Assembly: GCA_036399715.1 (NCBI GenBank)
Contig: DASWMO010000155.1
Coordinates: 1 to 6,055, forward strand
From: DASVSE01 sp036399715
Lineage (GTDB): Bacteria > Bacteroidota > Rhodothermia > Rhodothermales > Rubricoccaceae
DNA length: 6,055 nt
Reading direction: 5' to 3'
Shown here: positions 1-5,892 of the stretch, piece by piece
Numbering within the stretch: the first letter of the stretch is position 1
Layout of the letters: every line of letters begins with the position of its first letter
The notes under the pieces: generated by a model
Seen by the model: only the letters and a program-made list of their open reading frames with translations
What the model was told of the DNA's origin: nothing
The model's database searches: none
Made by a program: the position numbers and the translations under genes

Positions 1-36
1 CTAACCCGGATGCGAGACGTGAGACCGGCTGCGCGG

Positions 37-73
37 AACGGGGGTGCGGAACCTCACCGGCGCACCCCGTTTT
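37..73 (+). terminator. Terminator-like hairpin upstream of pdxJ
   Basis: The arm at 37-48 (AACGGGGGTGCG) pairs with 61-71 (CGCACCCCGTT), with one bulged G and a 12-base loop. The right arm runs into TTTT at 70-73, an uncommon T-run in DNA this GC-rich. This is the layout of an intrinsic terminator for a + strand transcript. A TAA at 2-4 could be the stop of an upstream + strand gene, but the frame cannot be tested from this window. The hairpin ends 23 bases before the pdxJ start, so it could instead act as a leader attenuator. The T-run is short, so termination would be modest. Confidence 0.5.
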
Positions 74-96
74 ACGCCCTCCCCTTCTGCTCCCCC

Positions 97-948
97 GTGA
101 CCCGCCTCAGCGTCAACCTCAACAAAGTGGCCCTGCTGCGCAACGCGCGCGGCGGCGGCCGGCCGGACCTGCTCCGCCTCGCGGCGGTCTGCCTCGACGC
201 CGGCGCCGCGGGCCTGACGCTGCACCCGCGCCCCGACGGCCGCCACGCGCGCGCGGCCGACGTGCTCGACCTCGCGCACCTCGCCCGCGACCGCGGGGCC
301 GAGATGAACGTCGAGGGCAACCCGTTCGAAGGCCCGAGCCAGACCGGCGCGCCTGGAACGGGCGGCTACGCGTTCCCCGGCTTCGTCGCCCTGGTCCGCG
401 AGGCGCGGCCGGCGCAGGCGACGCTCGTCCCCGACGCGGCGGGCCAGCTCACATCGGACCACGGCTTCGCCGTCGGGCCGGACGACGCCTTCCGCGACGC
501 CGGACGCCTCGCGCCCGTCATCGAGACGCTCCACGAGGCAGGCTGCCGCGTGAGCCTGTTCGTCGACGCCGACGTGCGGGCCGTGCGGGCGGCCCGGGCC
601 GTCGGGGCGGACCGTGTCGAGCTCTACACCGGGCCGTATGCCCACGCGGCCGCGCGCGGCGACGCCGAGGCAGACCTCGCGGCGTGCGCGGCGGCCGCCG
701 CCGAGGCGCGTGCGCTCGGCCTCGGCCTCAACGCCGGCCACGACCTCGACCTCGTCAACCTCGGCCCGCTCCTCGCCGCCGCGCGCGGCGGCGCCGCGCC
801 GGGCATCGACGAGGTGTCCATCGGGCAGGCGCTCGTCTCCGACGCGCTCGAACGCGGGCTCGCGGCGACCGTCGCGGCGTACGTCGCCCTCTGCGACGGG
901 ACGCGACCGGGCCTCGCGGCGGGGGCAGACGGGGGCGGGCATCGGTAG
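97..948 (+). CDS. pdxJ: Pyridoxine 5'-phosphate synthase PdxJ
   Basis: PdxJ is the cytoplasmic enzyme of the DXP-dependent vitamin B6 pathway. It condenses 1-deoxyxylulose 5-phosphate with 3-amino-2-oxopropyl phosphate, the PdxA product, into pyridoxine 5'-phosphate. The 283-residue product keeps the family signatures in order: SVNLNK (5-10), LRNARG (14-19), TLHPRPDGRH (41-50) with the active-site His43, Arg45 and His50, NVEGNP with Glu73, VPD (111-113), VSLFVDAD (152-159), ELYTGPYA (175-182) and LNAGHDL with His215. The GTG at 97 was chosen because it gives MTRLSVN, as Bacteroidota PdxJ proteins begin. The ATG at 10 would add 29 residues encoded across the upstream hairpin. No Shine-Dalgarno sequence is visible. 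A Gly/Pro-rich insert of about 14 residues follows the Glu73 loop. E. coli PdxJ has about 243 residues; this insert and a loose Gly/Ala tail (268-283) explain part of the extra length. pdxA is not in the window. Confidence 0.96.
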   Translation: MTRLSVNLNKVALLRNARGGGRPDLLRLAAVCLDAGAAGLTLHPRPDGRHARAADVLDLAHLARDRGAEMNVEGNPFEGPSQTGAPGTGGYAFPGFVALVREARPAQATLVPDAAGQLTSDHGFAVGPDDAFRDAGRLAPVIETLHEAGCRVSLFVDADVRAVRAARAVGADRVELYTGPYAHAAARGDAEADLAACAAAAAEARALGLGLNAGHDLDLVNLGPLLAAARGGAAPGIDEVSIGQALVSDALERGLAATVAAYVALCDGTRPGLAAGADGGGHR

Positions 949-1149
949 AAACGAACTCCGGCAGAAGAATCGGGCCGGCCGGCGCACGGGCGGGCCGGAC
1001 CGGCAGGCGGCGGCCAGAGGCGCCCGGCGTCGCGCGGGCGTTCCATTCCCGCACCGTGGCGCGGCGCGGCGGCAGGCCGAGACCGACGCGGCACAGGGAT
1101 CGCACGGGGCCGGCGACGCCCCTCCCCGCCGCCACGCCGGCGCCCGCCC

Positions 1150-1680
1150 ATGCAGCAGACCCTGCTCGCGCTCTGCGCCATCGCCGTCTTCTCGATCTAC
1201 GCGCTCAACAGCACGCGGGACGAGGCGGCGATGGACCTGCGCTCGGTGACGTCCGAGGGCGAGCGCGCCGCCGAGGCCCTCGCCCGCGAGCGCCTCGCCG
1301 CGGCCGAGCGCATCGCCTTCGACGAGCAGGACATCGGCCGGACGACCGGCGTCCGGATCAACCCGCCGACCTCCCTCATCGGGACGGACGACGACGAGAC
1401 GGCGCCGGCGCTCTACGACGACCTCGACGACTTCAACGGCCTCACCGAGACGCGCGCGGCGGACACCATCGGCGGGCCGGGCGGGCTCCTCTTCGACGTG
1501 AGCTACGCCGTCCGCTACGTCGTCCCGTCGACGCTCGCCGTCGCGACCGTGCCGACGCTCGCCAAGGAGTTCATCGTCACCGTCGTCGAGGTCCCGTCGG
1601 CGGCGACGCGCGGGCGGCCGCAGGTCCGCGTCACGCTCCGGAAGGTCTTCACGCCAGCCGGTATGGCCTCATTCCGCTAG
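1150..1680 (+). CDS. Small single-pass membrane protein, possible PilV-like minor pilin
   Basis: I do not recognise a named family. The 176-residue product has an N-terminal hydrophobic segment at about 4-19 (TLLALCAIAVFSIYAL). A charged Ala/Glu/Arg-rich helix follows (23-60), then a mixed, beta-leaning domain (65-170) with an acidic patch at 79-94. A short N-terminal membrane helix running into an amphipathic helix and a small globular domain is the build of pilins and type II secretion pseudopilins. The usual Gly/Ala-Phe-x3-Glu cleavage motif is absent, so the pilin idea is inference. The ATG at 1150 puts the hydrophobic stretch exactly at the N-terminus, and no in-frame ATG lies close upstream. 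No ribosome site is visible. The next gene starts 13 bases after this stop, which points to one transcript. The 201-base gap after pdxJ shows no clear promoter or gene. Confidence 0.8.
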   Translation: MQQTLLALCAIAVFSIYALNSTRDEAAMDLRSVTSEGERAAEALARERLAAAERIAFDEQDIGRTTGVRINPPTSLIGTDDDETAPALYDDLDDFNGLTETRAADTIGGPGGLLFDVSYAVRYVVPSTLAVATVPTLAKEFIVTVVEVPSAATRGRPQVRVTLRKVFTPAGMASFR

Positions 1681-1693
1681 CCCGAGGGCCCCT

Positions 1694-2566
1694 ATGTCCG
1701 CCATCTTCGACCATCTCATCGCCATCCTCGTCGGGGCCGTCCTCGTCGGGACGCTCCTGTTCGTCCAGATGCGCCGCCAGGAGTCCGCCATCGAGACGAC
1801 AGTCCGCAACCGCGTCGAGTGGCACGCCGACGAGTTCCTGTCGGTCCTCCAGCGCGACGTCGAGAACATGCGGACGGTCGCGCAGACGCAGCACGCCTTC
1901 GGCTTCGACCGCTACACGATCCGCCGCGGGCGCGGGACGGACGGGACGGGCTACACGTCCCAGTTCTCGTTCCCGACCCTCGCCGACCCCGACCTCGGCG
2001 TCGCGTCGCCGGTCGCGATCGTGAGCTACGAGGCCGTCCCGACGGGCCAGACCGTCCGCGTCGGGACCGTCAACCGGCCGACGTACGCCGTCACGCGCTA
2101 CGAGTACCGCCGCGGCGGGACAGTCCAGCGGACGGGCGGGGCCGTCGGCGTGCTGGAGCTCAACATTATCTCGCTGCCCAAGGGCGGCGGCGAGGAGGCC
2201 GACGGCATCACGGGCCGCAGTGACGTCGCGTTCCAGGTCCGCGTGTCGGTCGTCGCCGCGGCCCCGCTCGGCCGCCGGGCGTCGGACCAGGCCACGACGA
2301 CGCTCCAGAACGCCGTCCGCCGCGCCGCGACGGTCCGCGTGCTCTCGGCGACCGCGACCGAGGGCCTGCCGCCGGTCGAGCCCGGCACGGCCGTCGTGCC
2401 GACGTTCCCCGCCGACCCGCCGCCCCCGCCCCCACCACCGCCAACGCCCACCGGCGGCACGACCACGACCCCGCCGCCCCCCGTACGGACAGGCTCCAGC
2501 ACGCCCGCGCCGCCCCCGCCGCCGCCCCAGACGCCGCCGCCAGCGCCGCCGGGCCGCAACATCTGA
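1694..2566 (+). CDS. Single-pass membrane protein with proline-rich tail, possible PilW-like minor pilin
   Basis: This 290-residue protein is not recognised by name. It starts with a membrane segment at about 8-25 (LIAILVGAVLVGTLLFVQ) and then a basic, helical stretch (27-66) containing FLSVLQRDVENMR. That resembles the L-x-R-D-[LV]-R-x-[AM]-G helix after the membrane segment in PilW/PulJ-type minor pilins. A beta-rich domain covers about 70-220. From about 226 the protein becomes a disordered tail of proline runs, with nine consecutive prolines at 242-250 and six at 273-278, broken by Thr/Gly/Ser. It has no cysteine and no classical prepilin cleavage site. The ATG at 1694 lies 13 bases after the preceding gene and gives the membrane segment directly. 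The tail could cross a wall or outer layer, or be a flexible linker. The pilin assignment rests on topology, order and this weak helix resemblance. Confidence 0.82.
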   Translation: MSAIFDHLIAILVGAVLVGTLLFVQMRRQESAIETTVRNRVEWHADEFLSVLQRDVENMRTVAQTQHAFGFDRYTIRRGRGTDGTGYTSQFSFPTLADPDLGVASPVAIVSYEAVPTGQTVRVGTVNRPTYAVTRYEYRRGGTVQRTGGAVGVLELNIISLPKGGGEEADGITGRSDVAFQVRVSVVAAAPLGRRASDQATTTLQNAVRRAATVRVLSATATEGLPPVEPGTAVVPTFPADPPPPPPPPPTPTGGTTTTPPPPVRTGSSTPAPPPPPPQTPPPAPPGRNI

Positions 2567-2633
2567 CCCGTCGCCCGTCCCCGGGCACCTGAATTCTCCC
2601 TTCCGACTCTGCTGCGGCCCGCCGCACCTTCCC

Positions 2634-4649
2634 ATGGGCAAGCTCACTCTGATGATCGTCGCCGCTGCCATCCTCGGCGGCGCCACGCTCAAACTCGGCA
2701 TGAACGCCATCGCCGGCGACACCGCGGCCGGCCGCGCCGACAGCGAGGCCGACGTGCTCGCGCGCCAGATCGCCGAGACGGGCCAGAGCCTCGTCCTCTC
2801 GACGATGGTCGGCGAGGAGGGCTTCGTGGACCCCGGCGTCACCGGCTGCCCCAGCCCCGGCACGACGGGCTGTGCCTACGACGGCGGCCGCTTCACGGTC
2901 CGCTCGGTCCGCTCGGCCGACAACCGCGAGGTCACCGTCACCGTCGAGGGGCGCTACGGCGGGGCGGTCCACACGGTCGAGAACACGTACGCCTTCGACC
3001 CGATGGAGTACCCCGGCCCGATCTGGCTCGACGTGCCCTACGCCACGGCCAGCGTGTCGTCGTCGGCGCGCATCTCGGGGACGCTGGCGGACCACCCGGT
3101 CCGGATGGACTCGCGCCCGTTCGATGAGCTCGGGCTGGCCGCCGCCGGCGTCTCGCGCTCGTCGATGGAGGGCGCACTCGCCGGGCAGTTGAGCCAGGGT
3201 CGGACCGTCCTCAACGTCCCCGCGGCCAACCAGTGGGAGGCAGGGCCGGGCCAGGCCGGCCCGCTCGTCGAGGATCTCAGCCAGGCCAACGACGTCGTCG
3301 ACGCCGAGGGCCTCTACCAGTCCGCGCTCGCCGCGATGGCGCCCGGCGACGTGACGTTCGGGTCGTCCAGGACCGTGTCCGGCTCTGAGAGGTGGGGCGC
3401 GGCGGCCGGCGTGACCCGCGTCCGTGGAAGCCTCACCGTCACCGGGACGCTGCGCGGCTCGGGCGTGCTGATCGTCGAGGGCCCACTCGTCGTGGCGAGC
3501 ACGGCGACGATGACGTGGGCTGGCATCGTGATCGTGCGGGCCGAGCGCCAGCTGCTCCCGGTCCAGCTGCTCGGCAATGCCGACATCACGGGCAGCCTCG
3601 TGATCTCGCAGAGCGCCTTCCCCCCAGGCGGCCACCTGGACCTGACGGTCATGCGGGGCCCGTCCGGCATGGGAGCCGCCCCAGGCCTGCGCCCGAGCCC
3701 GAACTGGCCGCTCCAGAGCCCTGTGGACTACCCGTGGTGGGAGCACACGCACCGCTTCGACCTGGAGCCGGTCGGCGCGCCGCGCGGCGGCCACATCGAG
3801 TTCGCCCGCAACGGCAGCGGCGCGCAGGAGGCGCAGACGCAGTTCTGGACGACGCTCCAGTCGCTCGGCTCGGAGCCCGTCTCGCTCGAGTTCCACCACC
3901 CCGAGGCGCACGGCTACTCCGAGTACACGCTCGGCCTCACGTCCCAGCCGGACGTGCTCGAAGGGACGGTCCGGGCCGGCTTCGGGCCGATTGCCGCCCC
4001 GGGCCGTTCGAACCGCACGCGGCCCTTCGCCGCCAACGCCCTCCGGACGCTCATGGTGGACGTGCAGAGCCTGCGCGCGCTCGCCCGCCGCTTCGACGGC
4101 GAGGGCTCCTGCGACGGCGGCAGCTGGCCGTTCTGCATCGGCCGCGACTGGGACCGCACGGGCGCCCTCTCGGTCCGCCTGCTCCGCGAGAGCGACGGCG
4201 CGACGCTCTATGACGCGGCCCTCTACTGGCACATGAAGGACGACGAGCGCCAGCAGCACGAGGCCGAGGAAGCTGCCTGGCGCGCCGGCCTCACGTCGGG
4301 GACGAGCTTCGGGACGCGCATCGAGATGGGGCCGCTCGCGAGCGTGACGTACCGCCTGCGCGACATCGTCCGCCTCGCCGGCAAGGTCGGGTTCGACGGC
4401 AACGAGGTCCGCCTGCTCTCGTCGACGAGCGAGCACGTCTCGGCGGGCGAACTGCGCGCGGCCCCGGCGGCCCCGGCGAACTACAACCCGCCCGCCTCGT
4501 GGACTCCGATCTTCTGGGTGTGCCACCCCGAGTCCGACGATAAGCTGAAGTCCAAAAAGGTCGATAACAGCAGCAGCTACCGCAACCACATCACGCGCGA
4601 CCACGACGCGGTCCGCGTGGGCAGCACCTGCCCAGACGACAACGACTGA
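2634..4649 (+). CDS. Large membrane-anchored protein with beta-solenoid block, possible PilX-like pilus protein
   Basis: The 671-residue product has a membrane segment at about 4-25 and a helical linker (30-60). A repetitive valine/glycine block at about 258-326 (GSLTVTGTLRGSGVLIVEG, then WAGIVIVR and NADITGSLVIS) resembles the polymer-like beta-solenoid found in PilX N-terminal-domain pilus proteins. A longer mixed region with aromatic motifs (PWWEHTHRFDLEP) follows, then an unusual C-terminus. Its six cysteines form three close pairs: 72/80, 493/501 and 630/666. The last pair encloses a C-H...H-I...H-D...G...C-P pattern. These features suit an extracytoplasmic, disulphide-stabilised protein. 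The ATG at 2634 was chosen because it starts just before the membrane segment; the frame stays open upstream but overlaps the preceding gene. It lies 67 bases after that gene, so co-transcription is likely. The usual prepilin motif is missing. The PilX link is inference, and function is otherwise unknown. Confidence 0.82.
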   Translation: MGKLTLMIVAAAILGGATLKLGMNAIAGDTAAGRADSEADVLARQIAETGQSLVLSTMVGEEGFVDPGVTGCPSPGTTGCAYDGGRFTVRSVRSADNREVTVTVEGRYGGAVHTVENTYAFDPMEYPGPIWLDVPYATASVSSSARISGTLADHPVRMDSRPFDELGLAAAGVSRSSMEGALAGQLSQGRTVLNVPAANQWEAGPGQAGPLVEDLSQANDVVDAEGLYQSALAAMAPGDVTFGSSRTVSGSERWGAAAGVTRVRGSLTVTGTLRGSGVLIVEGPLVVASTATMTWAGIVIVRAERQLLPVQLLGNADITGSLVISQSAFPPGGHLDLTVMRGPSGMGAAPGLRPSPNWPLQSPVDYPWWEHTHRFDLEPVGAPRGGHIEFARNGSGAQEAQTQFWTTLQSLGSEPVSLEFHHPEAHGYSEYTLGLTSQPDVLEGTVRAGFGPIAAPGRSNRTRPFAANALRTLMVDVQSLRALARRFDGEGSCDGGSWPFCIGRDWDRTGALSVRLLRESDGATLYDAALYWHMKDDERQQHEAEEAAWRAGLTSGTSFGTRIEMGPLASVTYRLRDIVRLAGKVGFDGNEVRLLSSTSEHVSAGELRAAPAAPANYNPPASWTPIFWVCHPESDDKLKSKKVDNSSSYRNHITRDHDAVRVGSTCPDDND

Positions 4650-4671
4650 CAGGCCCCGGCGACAGACGGCA

Positions 4672-4695
4672 GGGGCGGCGTAGCTTGGCTGCCCC
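4672..4695 (+). promoter_or_regulatory. Hairpin with promoter-like loop before era
   Basis: Positions 4672-4679 (GGGGCGGC) pair with 4688-4695 (GCTGCCCC) in an 8-bp stem that includes one G-T wobble, with an 8-base loop, GTAGCTTG. No T-run follows, so it is a poor intrinsic terminator. The loop includes TAGCTTGG (4681-4688), one mismatch from the Bacteroidota -7 element TAnnTTTG, and it sits 20 bases before the ATG at 4709. No convincing TTG element is seen around -33. It could be a weak era promoter or a structure separating era from the upstream gene; the sequence does not decide. Confidence 0.3.
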
Positions 4696-4708
4696 GTTCC
4701 GCGACCCG

Positions 4709-5794
4709 ATGCCGACTGCCGACTCTCTCCCCGACGACCCCGCCGCCGACCGCGACGACGACGGCCCGCTGGACCCCGCCGAGTTCTTCGCCGACGACAG
4801 CGACGACGCGCTTCGGCCAGGCCTCGTGATGGGCGGCGACGTGCCCGAGGGCCACCGCTCGGGCTACGTCGCCATCGTCGGCGCGCCGAACGTGGGCAAG
4901 AGCACGCTGCTGAACCGGCTGCTCGGGACCAAGCTTTCCATCGTCTCGCCGCGTCCGTCCACGACGCGCAACCGCGTCCTCGGCATCCTCTCATCGCCCG
5001 GGACCGCGGCGGACCCCGAGGCGCCGGGCGGTGCGCCGGGCCTGCCGCCGCACCAGCTCGTCCTGCTGGACACGCCCGGGGTCGTCCGGCCGAAGTACCG
5101 CCTCCACGAGGCGATGATGCGCGACGTGGACCGCTCGATCGGCGACGCCGATGTGGTCGTGCTCCTCGCCGACGCGTCGGCCCCGCGCATCACGCACGAT
5201 GCCCAGACGGCGCTCGACCGCGCCTCGCGGCAGCACGCGCCGGTGGTCCTCGCGATCAACAAGGTCGACACGATGCCGTCGTCCGCCGAGGCGCTCCCGC
5301 TCGTCGAGGCGTACGCGACGGCCTTCGGGCGACCGTTCGACGAGGTCGTGCCGGTCTCGGCCCTGACGGGCACGGGCGTCGCGACGCTGCTGCGGCTCGT
5401 GCTGGACCGCGTGCCCGAGGGCCCGCCGTACTACCCGCCGGACCAGCTCTCGGAGCACCCGGAACGCTTCTTCCTCGGCGAGATCGTCCGCGAGGCCATC
5501 TTCCACCTCTACCGCGACGAGGTCCCTTACTCGACGCAGGCCGTCGTCGTGACGGTCGAGGAGCGGCCGGGCCTCAAGACGCTCGTCGCCGTCGACGTCG
5601 TCGTCGAGCGCGACTCGCAGAAGGCGATCCTCGTCGGCAAGGGCGGCTCCGCGCTGAAGCGCCTCGGGACGGCCGCGCGCCTCGAAATGGAGGGCTTCCT
5701 CGGGCGCGGCGTCTTCCTCAAGCTGTTCGTCAAGACGCGCGCAGACTGGCGCGACCGCGACGGCTACCTCCGCGAGTACGGCTTCGGCAAGTAG
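4709..5794 (+). CDS. era: GTPase Era, 30S ribosome assembly factor
   Basis: Era is a GTP-binding protein that binds the 3' end of 16S rRNA and checks late maturation of the small ribosomal subunit. The 361-residue product has the G1 loop GAPNVGKS (58-65), switch I with STTRNRV (84-90), G3 DTPG (121-124), G4 NKVD (184-187) and G5 SALTG (217-221). The linker with FFLGEIVREAIF (254-265) leads to a C-terminal KH domain with GKGG (310-313) and the ending REYGFGK. It is longer than the roughly 300 residues usual for the family. An acidic Asp-rich extension precedes the first strand (about 1-50), and a Pro/Gly/Ala insert lies between switch I and G3 (about 96-114). ATG 4709 was preferred over TTG 4685. 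An in-frame ATG at 4829 would give a near-standard 321-residue Era, so the extension needs confirmation. No Shine-Dalgarno sequence is visible. The gene lies 59 bases after the preceding gene and converges with the one that follows. Confidence 0.97.
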   Translation: MPTADSLPDDPAADRDDDGPLDPAEFFADDSDDALRPGLVMGGDVPEGHRSGYVAIVGAPNVGKSTLLNRLLGTKLSIVSPRPSTTRNRVLGILSSPGTAADPEAPGGAPGLPPHQLVLLDTPGVVRPKYRLHEAMMRDVDRSIGDADVVVLLADASAPRITHDAQTALDRASRQHAPVVLAINKVDTMPSSAEALPLVEAYATAFGRPFDEVVPVSALTGTGVATLLRLVLDRVPEGPPYYPPDQLSEHPERFFLGEIVREAIFHLYRDEVPYSTQAVVVTVEERPGLKTLVAVDVVVERDSQKAILVGKGGSALKRLGTAARLEMEGFLGRGVFLKLFVKTRADWRDRDGYLREYGFGK

Positions 5795-5824
5795 GCGCGG
5801 CGCCTCGTGCAAAGGTGCGGTGCC

Positions 5825-5879
5825 CCGTGGAGAGGCCGCGCGCTGGACCGAGACGCGCCGTGGCGCGTCTCCACGGCGC
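5825..5879. terminator. Overlapping inverted repeats between convergent genes
   Basis: Three perfect inverted repeats share bases in the gap between era and the - strand gene. GAGACGCGC (5850-5858) pairs with 5863-5871 around a 4-base loop. GCGCCGTGG (5855-5863) pairs with 5871-5879 around a 7-base loop. CCGTGGAG (5825-5832) pairs with 5869-5876. Only one can form at a time. The position between two converging genes suggests a bidirectional transcription end. No T-run follows on either strand, so it would not be a standard intrinsic terminator. Confidence 0.45.
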
Positions 5880-5892
5880 AGTCCCGGAGCGG

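Noticed and set aside
1..987. A 328-residue open frame on the - strand opposite pdxJ
   Set aside because: It mirrors pdxJ, whose + strand product has all family signatures. The antisense product is low-complexity Arg/Ala/Glu.
975..998. CCGGCC (975-980) and GGCCGG (993-998) as a terminator after pdxJ
   Set aside because: The stem has only six pairs, no T-run follows, and such GC words are expected often in this composition.
684..2024. A 446-residue + strand open frame overlapping pdxJ and the first two unnamed genes
   Set aside because: It is dominated by Arg, Ala and Pro, lacks any motif and overlaps frames with better evidence.
2573..2586. Small GCCCG/CGGGC hairpin after the PilW-like gene
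   Set aside because: A five-bp stem without a T-run is too weak to call a terminator in this composition.
2220..2633. Upstream extension of the 671-residue protein to position 2220
   Set aside because: The added residues are Arg/Pro/Ser-rich, lie out of frame inside the preceding gene and would bury the membrane segment. ATG 2634 places that segment at the N-terminus.
1649..2863. A 404-residue - strand open frame opposite the PilW-like gene
   Set aside because: It is Arg/Gly/Ala-rich low-complexity sequence generated by the antisense of a GC-rich gene.
2208..4994. A 928-residue open frame on the - strand, opposite the 671-residue gene and the start of era
   Set aside because: It is extremely rich in Arg, Ala and Gly with no recognisable motif. 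GC-rich coding DNA commonly leaves the opposite strand open, and the + strand frames have clear membrane segments or GTPase motifs.
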